This document shows, piece by piece, positions 44,772-52,526 of a stretch of 64,000 nucleotides of DNA. The notes beneath the pieces were generated by a model. It saw nothing but the letters and a program-made list of their open reading frames with translations, was not told where the DNA came from and made no database searches. This stretch comes from Allopusillimonas lactea (GTDB lineage Bacteria > Pseudomonadota > Gammaproteobacteria > Burkholderiales > Burkholderiaceae_B). Both the position numbers and the translations under genes were made by a program. The first letter of the stretch is position 1. Each line of letters begins with the position of its first letter. The stretch spans positions 434,001 through 498,000 of the forward strand of contig NZ_JAJJOZ010000002.1 of assembly GCF_021653995.1 (NCBI RefSeq), in the 5' to 3' direction.

Positions 44772-45611
44772 ATGTTACGTCGAATAGCCGTGCATCTGGA
44801 TCTTGGCGCCGACAGCCGGCGCCGCCTGGAGTTTGCGCTGGCCATGGCTACCCGCCATCAGGCCGTTCTGCTTGGCCTATACGCCAGCTATCTGCTGCCT
44901 GCCTACACGCCTGCGGCGGAAGGCATGATGCGGCAGGCGCTCGACATTCTCGAAGCCAAGCAGAAACAGGAAAAAGCACGCGTCGAGCACGAGTTCCACG
45001 GGCTTGCCAAGCACCACGGTGTGCAGTCCACGTGGCTGACGGGAACCGGCACGCCGGCACAGTTCCTGGCGCGCCAGGCGCGCTATGCGGACGTTCTCGT
45101 CATCAGCCAGGAAAACATCGACGACCGCGAGGCTGGCAGCGGCCCCGGGTTTGTGGCCGAGGTGTTGATGTCTACTGGGCGGCCGGTGGTGATGGTGCCT
45201 TCGGCCGGTACCTTCAACAAGGCCGTGGGTGAGCGCGTGTTGTGCTGCTGGGACGGCGGGCGCGAGTCGGCCCGCGCGCTGGGTGATGCCGCACCGATCC
45301 TGCAGCATGCCAGCAAGCTGTTTGTCCTGGGCATGGATGCGGGTTCTACGCGCATGCGGCACTATGCCGAAAACGGGGGCGAGCTGGTGGCCTATTGCGC
45401 GGCCCATGGTTACCCGACACCGAAACAGATCACTCGCGACACCAGCGCTACGGGCGTGGGCGAGACCATCCTGAACACAGCCGCGGACAATGATGCGGAT
45501 CTGATTGTGATGGGGGCCTATGGCCACAGCCGCCTGCGCGAGTGGGTGTTGGGTGGTGCCACCAACACCATACTGGAAAGCATGACAATACCGGTGTTGT
45601 TTTCGCGCTGA
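44772..45611 (+). CDS. Universal stress protein, tandem UspA domains
   Basis: A 279-residue protein with two Usp domains. The first (about 1-145) starts MLRRIAVHLDLG and ends in ADVLVISQ and STGRPVVMVPS. The second (about 155-279) ends in the classical ATP-binding pattern ADLIVMGAYGHSRLREWVLGGATNTIL with TIPVLFSR. The first domain lacks the full G-2x-G-9x-G(S/T) signature, so probably only the second binds ATP. AGGAG is 8 bases before ATG 44772. It is a lone gene; the 208 bases upstream contain no clear operator. Confidence 0.92.
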   Translation: MLRRIAVHLDLGADSRRRLEFALAMATRHQAVLLGLYASYLLPAYTPAAEGMMRQALDILEAKQKQEKARVEHEFHGLAKHHGVQSTWLTGTGTPAQFLARQARYADVLVISQENIDDREAGSGPGFVAEVLMSTGRPVVMVPSAGTFNKAVGERVLCCWDGGRESARALGDAAPILQHASKLFVLGMDAGSTRMRHYAENGGELVAYCAAHGYPTPKQITRDTSATGVGETILNTAADNDADLIVMGAYGHSRLREWVLGGATNTILESMTIPVLFSR

Positions 45612-45683
45612 GTGCAACCCGCCCGACCGCCACTGCGCTTGTCGCGTGCGCGCCTATTGCGCCCGTGCGTACGGCTCCCGCAT

Positions 45684-46283
45684 TTACTGCACCTGAATCA
45701 GGCCGGGGTTATCGGCCTGTTCCAGGATGCGGCGCACGCGATCCTGCCACATGTCTGCGAAAGCGCGCGCCTGCTCGGGTGTGCCGGTGCCCTCAACAGA
45801 TGCCAGTAGGGCAGGCAGCATCTCGGCGGGGGCGGGCACAAGGCCGGCATTGAACGACACGGTAACGCTGTGCCCCGTGTCCTGCCGGGTAAAGCGGATG
45901 CTGCCGTTGATCGGCGCATCGAAGAACAACAGATTGCGGCGGTCGTGGTGGCCGCGGATACCCTTGAAGCCGTTATCGGCTGTGGCGCCCGTAATGAAGC
46001 TGACCACATTGGCCACCACCCCCGTGGTGCCATTGAGTTGGCCATCACGAAACTCGGCCTTGATGGCGCCGCGCTGCGCGGGTGCATCGCCGTAGAGCGC
46101 CCGCAGCGCCGCGCGCGTCATCAGATACGCGCCCGCCACCGTTGGGCAAGAGTGGCCGGCCAGGCGAACCACGTCGGCATATCCGTAGCGGATCTGGCCG
46201 TCATCGCTGGCGCCCAGCAAATGCGCCAGCGGATCGTGCAGGGTAATGGCGGGGACGGTGTCGTAGAATGCGGGGAATGTCAT
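45684..46283 (-). CDS. FmdE-like domain protein
   Basis: A 199-residue protein with a motif, LAGHSCPTVAGAYLMTRAAL (about 43-62), that corresponds to the GHLCPGxxxGxR motif of the FmdE/FwdE domain (formylmethanofuran dehydrogenase subunit E). The His and Cys of that motif usually bind a metal. Bacterial members exist outside methanogenesis and have no agreed role. The C-terminal part is rich in polar residues, and there is no signal peptide or zinc ribbon. ATG 46283 is chosen; an upstream in-frame ATG would add 15 unlikely residues. It is 125 bases downstream of the SDR gene on the same strand. Confidence 0.72.
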   Translation of the reverse strand: MTFPAFYDTVPAITLHDPLAHLLGASDDGQIRYGYADVVRLAGHSCPTVAGAYLMTRAALRALYGDAPAQRGAIKAEFRDGQLNGTTGVVANVVSFITGATADNGFKGIRGHHDRRNLLFFDAPINGSIRFTRQDTGHSVTVSFNAGLVPAPAEMLPALLASVEGTGTPEQARAFADMWQDRVRRILEQADNPGLIQVQ

Positions 46284-46407
46284 GAGCGAGCCCGTGGAGA
46301 ATAAAGGTGGCTGCGCCGGCCCGAGCACGGGCCGGATTCATGCTGCCACTATAGCGCTGCCGGGCCGCTGGCCGCCGATAGACCCGGTGGCCAGCGTGGT
46401 CTGCGTA

Positions 46408-47163
46408 TCAGCCTCGACCGATATACGGCATTTTGGTGGCCATGACGGTCATGAACTGCACGTTTGCGTCGAGCGGCAGGCTGGCCATATAGACCACAGC
46501 CCGGGCCACATGGGACACGTCCATGCGCGGTTCCGCGCGGGTGGCGCCGTCTGCCTGCAGTACACCGGTGTTCATGGCCTGCGTCATCTCGCTGGCGGCA
46601 TTGCCGATGTCGATCTGGCCGCAGGCAATATCGTATTTGCGGCCGTCCAGCGACGTGGCTTTGGTCAGGCCCGTGATGGCATGCTTGGTGGCTGTGTACG
46701 ATACCGCGTGCGGCCGCGGTGTGTAGGCGGAAATCGAGCCGTTGTTGATGATGCGCCCCCCGCGGGGATTCTGGTCGCGCATCATGCGAAATGCCCCCTG
46801 GGTGCACAGAAATACGCCGGTCAGGTTGATATCGACAGCCTTTTTCCAGTCTTCATACGGCAGCTCTTCGAGCGAAACGGGGCGGTTGAAGATCCCGGCG
46901 TTGTTGAACAGCAGGTCGAGCCGGCCCCAGGCGTCTTTGATGGTGGCGAACAAGTGATCCACAGAGGCCGGATCACTCACGTCGGTCGGCACGACCAGTG
47001 CCTCGCCGCCCACGGCGCGGCCTTCCTGCTCAGTGGCCCGCAGGGCGTCTTCGCGGCGGCCTGCCAGCGCCACAGCGTAGCCGTCGGCCATCAGGGCCAG
47101 TGCAACGCTTTTGCCGATGCCGGAACCGGCGCCGGTCACCAGTGCGGTTTTCTTCAAAGTCAT
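46408..47163 (-). CDS. Short-chain dehydrogenase/reductase
   Basis: A 251-residue classical SDR. The cofactor motif TGAGSGIGKS is at about 10-19, NNAG follows at about 88, and the catalytic residues are in NNGSISA (Ser) and SYTATKHA (YxxxK). R36 after the second strand (AGRRED) suggests NADP. The substrate is not known. It is complete with no signal peptide. It lies alone on the minus strand between the DUF2238 gene and the FmdE-like gene; spacing is too wide to argue for an operon. Confidence 0.9.
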   Translation of the reverse strand: MTLKKTALVTGAGSGIGKSVALALMADGYAVALAGRREDALRATEQEGRAVGGEALVVPTDVSDPASVDHLFATIKDAWGRLDLLFNNAGIFNRPVSLEELPYEDWKKAVDINLTGVFLCTQGAFRMMRDQNPRGGRIINNGSISAYTPRPHAVSYTATKHAITGLTKATSLDGRKYDIACGQIDIGNAASEMTQAMNTGVLQADGATRAEPRMDVSHVARAVVYMASLPLDANVQFMTVMATKMPYIGRG

Positions 47164-47299
47164 GGTCTCTTCCTGGTTTTATCAATCATGAAGGGTGCAA
47201 ATACCGTGTGTACCGTGAATGCTGCGCGCTCCGTTGCTGCATAGCCGCGCGCCGCGCATGTGCCGCTGTGCCTGAGGCATTGCGGCGCATCCCGCGCTG

Positions 47300-47992
47300 C
47301 TAGTGTAGCCGCGTCTGCTTCAATGCATTTGACCATTCCCAAGCCAAGTCGCGCCGCGCCAGCAGATTGATTGCGAGTGTAAGCACAATGGCAATCAGCG
47401 CCCCCAGCCCAGCCAGCGCCATGTCTTTGTGCGAATCCCATATATCGCCTTGTGTGCCCAGGTACTGCATGCCAAGATCGCCGCCGAAAATCTCCGCGGC
47501 GCCCCACTCAATAAGCTCATAGAGTGCAGAAGTGCTGAGGGTGAAATCCAGCGGCAGAAAATAGGCCCAGAAACCGCGTACCTCGACGATGCGCAGGAAA
47601 AACTCGCGTATGGGATAGGCCAGCAGCAGACCGTAGGCAAAATGCACGAGGCGGTCGTAGTGGTTGCGTTCCCAGCCAAATACGCTGTTCAGACTGTGGC
47701 CGGCCAACGTTGTCCACCATTGGTCGTACGGCACGTTGGAGTAGGTGTAGTGCGCGCCGACGGCATGCAGCGACAGAAAGCCAAGGATAAGCAGCAGCGC
47801 CACATTGGAAAACTGGAACAGCCGCCGTGTAGCCCAGAGTATCGCGGCCAGTGCGATGACGATGGCGTTTTCAAGCATCCAGGTTGGGCGGTCGGCGGGA
47901 TGCAGGGCCAAGACGAGCCAGAGTGCGAGATAAGCCCCGGCGGCGATATACACGGTACAGGTGCTGAGTTTGCGGCGGTTGGGAGCGTGCAT
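47300..47992 (-). CDS. DUF2238 (YjdF-like) integral membrane protein
   Basis: A 230-residue membrane protein with about six hydrophobic helices. The family's conserved loop HSLNSVFGWERNHYDRLVHF (about 120-139) and the later YELIEWGAAEIFGGDLG and GTQGDIWDSHKDM segments identify DUF2238, also called YjdF. The conserved Asp/His/Glu residues face the periplasm or cytosol ends of the helices; function is unknown. ATG 47992 gives an N-terminus MHAPNRRKLSTCT before the first helix; further upstream codons are unlikely. It is monocistronic. Confidence 0.9.
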   Translation of the reverse strand: MHAPNRRKLSTCTVYIAAGAYLALWLVLALHPADRPTWMLENAIVIALAAILWATRRLFQFSNVALLLILGFLSLHAVGAHYTYSNVPYDQWWTTLAGHSLNSVFGWERNHYDRLVHFAYGLLLAYPIREFFLRIVEVRGFWAYFLPLDFTLSTSALYELIEWGAAEIFGGDLGMQYLGTQGDIWDSHKDMALAGLGALIAIVLTLAINLLARRDLAWEWSNALKQTRLH

Positions 47993-48329
47993 GCCTGGTT
48001 CTTCGGTTATGAGGCTGTGAAAAGAGGTGAAGCAGTTGGCGCTTGGGCAGCCAAGAGGCGGCGCAGCAAGAATGTGACGCTGCAAGCAGATGACGCTGCA
48101 AGTATAGGAAAAAAGCAGTTTCCAGCAATGTGTTGTCGTGAAGCCGCATCCTGCCCGGTAATGGTTGATACCTGATGCTACGACAGGGCGCGCTCACACG
48201 CCAGGCCGTCTCAGGGCGCGGCAATTCGACACGGCTGCTTACATGGTCAAGGCGTTGGTGCGCGAGCAGGTGGTATAAAAAATCGACGAGCAGGCCGTGT
48301 GGCCTGGAACAAAAATGCAAGGAGTCTCC
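47993..48329. other. Gene-free 337-base spacer between DUF2238 and MliC-like genes
   Basis: It contains three units of a 16-bp repeat (48059-48106, the second and third sharing TGACGCTGCAAG) and a TATAAA box at about 48274 that may serve the lipoprotein gene, whose AAGGAG ribosome site lies at the right end. I see no gene in it on either strand. Confidence 0.6.
48059..48106 (+). repeat. Short 16-bp-period repeat, 3 units
   Basis: Units start at 48059, 48075 and 48091. The last two share 12 identical bases (TGACGCTGCAAG); the first matches the second at about 10 of 16. The period equals that of the tctC-tctB array although the sequence differs. Confidence 0.5.
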
Positions 48330-48764
48330 ATGAACCGTACCCTCACCGCCACCCTGGGTCTTGTGCTGTGCGCCGGCCTGGCGGCCTGCGGCACCACGCG
48401 CGATAAAGATAATCTTGCGCAAAAGACCGCCGAGTACGACTGCGACGCCGGCAGCAAGGCGCTGTCCGCGCAGTACACTTTCCAGGGGCAGGAAGCCCTG
48501 AGCGCCCGCGTTCTCTTTGACAATCAGGTGGTCGACCTTACGCGCGCCACCAGTAGCAATGCGGATATGGTCGGCAATACTTTCCGTGGCAATGGCTACA
48601 CCTGGACCACCGAGAAATTCACCTATGACACCGTCGGCGAAGCGAACGGTCGGATGCTTACACGGGATACGCAGGCGGCATATCCCGGCGCCAGCCAACA
48701 GGCGGCGCAAGGCGCGGCAACCGTTGTCGCGCGCGATTGCACGGTCAAGGGCATCAAAGGCTGA
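48330..48764 (+). CDS. MliC-like lipoprotein (putative lysozyme inhibitor)
   Basis: A 144-residue predicted lipoprotein. The signal ends LAGLAAC-like (CAGLAACGTT, Cys about 20). The mature part starts with YDCDAGSKALSAQYTF and continues ARVLFDNQVVDLTRA and NGYTWTTEKFTYDTVG, which fits the MliC/PliC barrel that blocks C-type lysozyme: the YxC start, LxR-like strand and GxxYxW loop are there. The two cysteines (YDC and RDC near the end) could pair. AAGGAG lies 7 bases before the ATG. A strong terminator follows. Confidence 0.72.
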   Translation: MNRTLTATLGLVLCAGLAACGTTRDKDNLAQKTAEYDCDAGSKALSAQYTFQGQEALSARVLFDNQVVDLTRATSSNADMVGNTFRGNGYTWTTEKFTYDTVGEANGRMLTRDTQAAYPGASQQAAQGAATVVARDCTVKGIKG

Positions 48765-48786
48765 TCCTCCAACGCGGCACAATGCC

Positions 48787-48834
48787 GGACGATCGATTCG
48801 AGCTAAACTGGCGCGCATCGATCGTCCTTTTTTT
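48787..48834 (+). terminator. Intrinsic terminator after the MliC-like gene, abutting bctD
   Basis: GGACGATCGAT and ATCGATCGTCC pair perfectly (11 bp) around a 19-base loop, followed by seven T. The T-run ends 5 bases before the bctD start codon. The loop holds TAAACT (48804-48809), a possible -10 for bctD. Confidence 0.85.
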
Positions 48835-48839
48835 GTGCC

Positions 48840-49517
48840 ATGCGCATTCTGCTTATTGAAGATGAAAGCGAGCTTGCCCGCTGGCTGACGCGCAGCCTGG
48901 CTCGCCACGGCGGGTTCATCGCCGATTGGGCCGACGATGCCGAGCTTGCCGAGCGCCGCATGGCGGTCGAAGAGTTCGATGCAATCATTCTTGATCTGGG
49001 CCTGCCCGGCATGGATGGCCACAGCTTTCTGTCGCGCCTGCGCGCGCGCGACGACCGCACCCCCGTGCTGGTACTCACCGCGCGCGATTCCCTGGTCGAA
49101 CGCATCGATACGCTGCACAAGGGGGCGGACGACTTCCTGCGCAAGCCTTTTGTTATCGAAGAGCTGGAGGCGCGGCTGGTGGCGCTGATACGGCGCAGCC
49201 GTGGGCGCGAGCATCCTCGGCTGGCGTTGGGGGATTTGGTGCTCGACACGTCCGCACAGCGCTTTCTGGCCGCCGGGCAGCCGCTGGCGCTTTCGCCGCG
49301 CGAATTCGCGCTGCTCAAGGTGCTGATCCAGAAAAGTGGCGAGCCCGTCTCCAAGCAGCACATCCTGGACCGCATCAGCCCCGACGACCACGACATCAAC
49401 ATTGAGGCCATCGAGGTGCTGGTGCATCGGCTGCGCAAAAAGCTGGTCAATACCGGCACGCACATCGAGACGCTGCGCGGCATGGGCTATTGCCTGGAGC
49501 CGGCGCGTGAGGCCTGA
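48840..49517 (+). CDS. bctD: Response regulator, OmpR/PhoB type, BctD/TctD-like
   Basis: A 225-residue DNA-binding response regulator. The receiver domain (1-115) has the acidic pair in LLIEDESE, the phosphorylation site in AIILDLGLPGMDG (Asp about 51), T in VLVLTARDS and K in FLRKPF. The winged helix (about 130-220) ends HIETLRGMGYCLEP. It overlaps the kinase gene by 11 bases. The pair precedes a TTT operon, as in the Bordetella BctDE and Salmonella TctDE citrate systems. Almost no 5' leader or ribosome site precedes its ATG because a terminator ends 5 bases before it. Confidence 0.92.
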   Translation: MRILLIEDESELARWLTRSLARHGGFIADWADDAELAERRMAVEEFDAIILDLGLPGMDGHSFLSRLRARDDRTPVLVLTARDSLVERIDTLHKGADDFLRKPFVIEELEARLVALIRRSRGREHPRLALGDLVLDTSAQRFLAAGQPLALSPREFALLKVLIQKSGEPVSKQHILDRISPDDHDINIEAIEVLVHRLRKKLVNTGTHIETLRGMGYCLEPAREA

Positions 49518-50955
49518 ACGGTCAACGGGCGGCGCGCGCAGCCTCAAATCCATCCTGCTCTGGGCGCTTGTGCCGGCGCTGGTGGTATTCATGACGGCCG
49601 CGCTGTGGCTGTCCAATCACGAACTGCGCAAGCAGATCGATATCGCCTACGACCGCTCGCTGGCCGGCGCGCTGCGTTCCATCGATCATCTGATTTCCAC
49701 GCAAAGCGGCGGCTTGTCGGTGGAGCTGCCCTACCAGATGCTCGAGTTCTTCGAGCTGACGGCCAACGAGAACGTCTACTACCGCGTCATGACAGAAGAT
49801 GGCCTGGCCGAGATCGGCAACCAGCAGTTGCCGCTGCCGGATGAAGCGCTGCAATCCCACGTGCCCCGCTTCTACACCGTCACTTATCTCGGCGAGCGCA
49901 TACGCATTGCCGCCATGGCGCGCCCCATGGATCCGCCGCTGTTCAACAATCCGGGCGGGCGTGTAATCGTGCTGGTGGGCGAAGACATCTCTACGCGCGA
50001 AGTGTTCATTACCTCGATGATGTGGCGCTCAGTGGAGCGCGATCTGGTGGGCGTGCTGACGGTAATCCTGACTGTGGTGCTGGGTGTGCTGTTTGCTGTG
50101 CGGCCGCTCACACGGCTGGAACAGGAACTGGAGGGGCGCAGCGCCGACGACCTCAGGCCGATTGATGCGCACAATATCCCCGCCGAAGTGCAGCCGCTGG
50201 TGAAGGCGGTCAACCTGCATATGGCCCGTTACGAGCGGCAGGCCAGCCTGCAGAGCCAATTCCTGGACGATGCGTCGCATCAACTGCGAACCCCGCTCAC
50301 CGTGCTGCGCGCCCAACTGGGCTATGCCCTGCGCGAATCCGATCCGGGCGAGATACGGGCTGCACTCAAAGCCATGGAAGAAGGGCTGGTGCGCACTGAG
50401 CGTACCGCCAACCAATTGCTTTCGCTGGCGCGGGCGCGTGATTTGTCCGCGCTCGTCGATGAGCCCGAGGACACGGATCTTGTTGCACTGGCGCACGACG
50501 TGGTGCGCCAGCTCTATCCGGCGGCGCGGGCCCGGCGGCAGGATCTGGGCCTGGATTGCCCCGATGGCGCGGTGCGCATCGCCGCGCCCGAATGGCTGCT
50601 GCGCGAGGCGGTCTCCAACTTGGTCGATAACGCCATTCGCTATACGCCCGTTGGCGGCATCGTGACGCTTGCCGTGCGCGCCGAAGACGGCCGCGCGTAC
50701 GTCACGGTGGAGGACAACGGGCCGGGCATGACAGCCGATGACATCGAGAAGGCCGGCGTGCGCTTCCGGCGCGGCAAAGCCGGCAAAAACACCTCGGGCG
50801 CAGGCCTGGGCCTGGCCATCGTCAACGCCATCATGCAGCAGCTCAATGGCGAGTTCCGGATCGAATCCGGGGGCCGTGGCTGTCGTGCAACCCTAGTATT
50901 TTCCCTAGGTTCCCCCCTTGAAGAGGCGTCGGATCAAAGAAAGCTGTCAATCTGA
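49507..50955 (+). CDS. bctE: Sensor histidine kinase, BctE/TctE-like
   Basis: A 482-residue membrane kinase. GTG 49507 starts inside the bctD 3' end. Two membrane helices (about 14-33 and about 175-195) flank a periplasmic sensor of about 140 residues; the H-box is FLDDASHQLRTPLTVLRAQ with the phospho-His, and the ATPase domain has SNLVDNAIRYTPVGG (N-box), VEDNGPGMT and GAGLGLAIVNAI. In B. pertussis the receptor BctC is reported to signal through this kinase type when loaded with citrate; I infer the same here because bctC follows. Confidence 0.92.
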   Translation: MRPERSTGGARSLKSILLWALVPALVVFMTAALWLSNHELRKQIDIAYDRSLAGALRSIDHLISTQSGGLSVELPYQMLEFFELTANENVYYRVMTEDGLAEIGNQQLPLPDEALQSHVPRFYTVTYLGERIRIAAMARPMDPPLFNNPGGRVIVLVGEDISTREVFITSMMWRSVERDLVGVLTVILTVVLGVLFAVRPLTRLEQELEGRSADDLRPIDAHNIPAEVQPLVKAVNLHMARYERQASLQSQFLDDASHQLRTPLTVLRAQLGYALRESDPGEIRAALKAMEEGLVRTERTANQLLSLARARDLSALVDEPEDTDLVALAHDVVRQLYPAARARRQDLGLDCPDGAVRIAAPEWLLREAVSNLVDNAIRYTPVGGIVTLAVRAEDGRAYVTVEDNGPGMTADDIEKAGVRFRRGKAGKNTSGAGLGLAIVNAIMQQLNGEFRIESGGRGCRATLVFSLGSPLEEASDQRKLSI

Positions 50956-50997
50956 AAGCCACTGGAAAGGTTTACTTGCGTACGCTTGCCCGTCGAG

Positions 50998-51060
50998 CTG
51001 CCCCATAAGGGGCAGTGCCGATTGCTGATTGTCTGAACGCCTTTGCGGCAGAGCAAAGGC
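50998..51060 (+). promoter_or_regulatory. Two stable hairpins in the bctC leader
   Basis: CTGCCCC/GGGGCAG (50998-51015) and GCCTTTGC/GCAAAGGC (51039-51060, loop GGCAGA) lie in tandem between bctE and bctC. Neither is followed by a T-run. They may stabilise the 5' end of the highly expressed receptor message or block read-through from bctE. Confidence 0.5.
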
Positions 51061-51086
51061 GAGAACACATCGACTGGAGACGAACC

Positions 51087-52085
51087 ATGAAACCTTCCAT
51101 GCTCAATAAACTGCTCTCTGGCCTGTTGCTGGCCGGCGGTGTAATGGCTGCGGGGGCCGCTGCGGCCGCCGATGCGCCGCGCCGCCCCGAATGTATCGCG
51201 CCCGCCCAGCCGGGCGGTGGTTTCGACCTCACCTGCCGCCTGGCGCAGGAAGGCCTGGAAGCCACCAAGCAGATCACCGAACCTATGCGCATCATCTATA
51301 TGCCGGGCGGCATCGGCGCGGTGGCCTACAACCACGTTGTGGGCCAGAAGCCTGATGCCGCCAACGCCATTGTGGCGTTCTCGGGCGGTTCGCTGCTCAA
51401 CCTCGCGCAAGGCAAGTTCGGCAAGTACAACGTCAATGACGTGCGCTGGCTCGCGGCCGTTGGCGCCGACTACGGCGTGGCCATCGTGCGCGACGATTCC
51501 CCCTACAAGACGCTGGGCGAGTTGATGGCCGCGCTCAAGCAGGACCCCACCAAGATTGTGCTGGGCGCCGGCGGCACCGTCGGCAGCCAGGACTGGATGA
51601 AAGCCGCATTGACGGCGCGCGCCGCGGGCGTGGATTTCCGCAAGATGCGCTTTGTTGCGTTTGAGGGCGGCGGCGAATCGGCCACCGCACTGCGCGGCGG
51701 CCATATCCAGGCCTATATGGGCGACGCGGCCGAAGCCTATAACCTGCTGCAGGGCGGTGCGCCGGTGCGTGTACTGGCCGTGTTCAGCCAAGAGCGCCTG
51801 CCGGGTGAAATGTCCCACATCCCCACCGCGAAGGAGCAGGGCTTCGATATCGATTGGCCCATCATCCGTGGCTTCTATGTCGGCCCCAAAGTGTCTGACG
51901 AGGCCTACAACTGGTGGGTGCAGGCCTTCCGCAACATGGAACAAGACCCCAAGTTCGCCGAACTGCAGAAGAAGCTTGGCCTGTTCCCCTTCCGCAAGTC
52001 GGGCGATGATCTCGACAAGTTCGTGAAGGAGCGTGTCAAGGCCTACGCCGCCCAGGCGCACGAATTTGGCCTGATCAAGAAGTAA
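51087..52085 (+). CDS. bctC: TTT-system substrate-binding protein, BctC-like
   Basis: Periplasmic receptor of 332 residues, signal peptide ending GAAAAA-D (about 28). It belongs to the citrate branch: after the signal comes RRPECIAPAQPGGGFDLTCR (about 33-52), where the two cysteines may form a disulfide, and the aromatic VAFEGGGESATALRGGHI segment is typical. ATG 51087 follows a GGAGA. It is linked to bctDE upstream and to bctB by a 3-base gap. I infer citrate or a related tricarboxylate as the ligand and a double role in uptake and signalling. Confidence 0.92.
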   Translation: MKPSMLNKLLSGLLLAGGVMAAGAAAAADAPRRPECIAPAQPGGGFDLTCRLAQEGLEATKQITEPMRIIYMPGGIGAVAYNHVVGQKPDAANAIVAFSGGSLLNLAQGKFGKYNVNDVRWLAAVGADYGVAIVRDDSPYKTLGELMAALKQDPTKIVLGAGGTVGSQDWMKAALTARAAGVDFRKMRFVAFEGGGESATALRGGHIQAYMGDAAEAYNLLQGGAPVRVLAVFSQERLPGEMSHIPTAKEQGFDIDWPIIRGFYVGPKVSDEAYNWWVQAFRNMEQDPKFAELQKKLGLFPFRKSGDDLDKFVKERVKAYAAQAHEFGLIKK

Positions 52086-52088
52086 ATC

Positions 52089-52526
52089 ATGACTGACCGC
52101 TATCTTGGGTTCGCCGCGCTTGTCTTTGCGGCGCTCATGGCCTGGTTCGGCTGGGGCATCGAGGCACCGTTCTCGTATGAACCTGTCGGGCCGCGCACCT
52201 TCCCGATGCTGCTGGCATTGTGCATTGGGTTGTGCGGGCTGTGGCTGCTCCTGAAGGGGCAGTTCACGGCCGAGCGCAACCCGTCGGGCGCCAACACGCG
52301 CATCATGCTCATGGTGGTGTACTGCATCGCCTATGCGCTGCTGTTCAATGTGTTGGGCTTCATCATCGCTACGCTGCTGGTTACTGTCCTCATCGGCCGC
52401 CTGTTCGGCGGCGCATGGGGCAAGGTAGCGCTGGGCGGCTTGATCATGAGCGTTTTCTTCTTCGTCCTGTTTGATCGAGTGCTCGACGTTGTACTGCCGC
52501 TCGGTCTGCTGGAGGTATTCCTGTGA
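52089..52526 (+). CDS. bctB: TTT-system small membrane subunit, BctB/TctB-like
   Basis: A 145-residue membrane protein with four helices (LGFAALVFAALMAWFGW, FPMLLALCIGLCGLWLLL, IMLMVVYCIAYALLFNV with the following helix, and VALGGLIMSVFFFVLF) and the family's YEPVGPRTFP motif. The gene starts 3 bases after bctC and its end overlaps the bctA start by 4 bases (GTGA). It contains no repeat tail, unlike the other TctB region in this window. Confidence 0.9.
   Translation: MTDRYLGFAALVFAALMAWFGWGIEAPFSYEPVGPRTFPMLLALCIGLCGLWLLLKGQFTAERNPSGANTRIMLMVVYCIAYALLFNVLGFIIATLLVTVLIGRLFGGAWGKVALGGLIMSVFFFVLFDRVLDVVLPLGLLEVFL

Noticed and set aside
47871..49616. Long minus-strand frame (about 581 codons) across the lipoprotein and bctD
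   Set aside because: It covers the terminator, the bctD receiver and the kinase start, all well supported on the plus strand.
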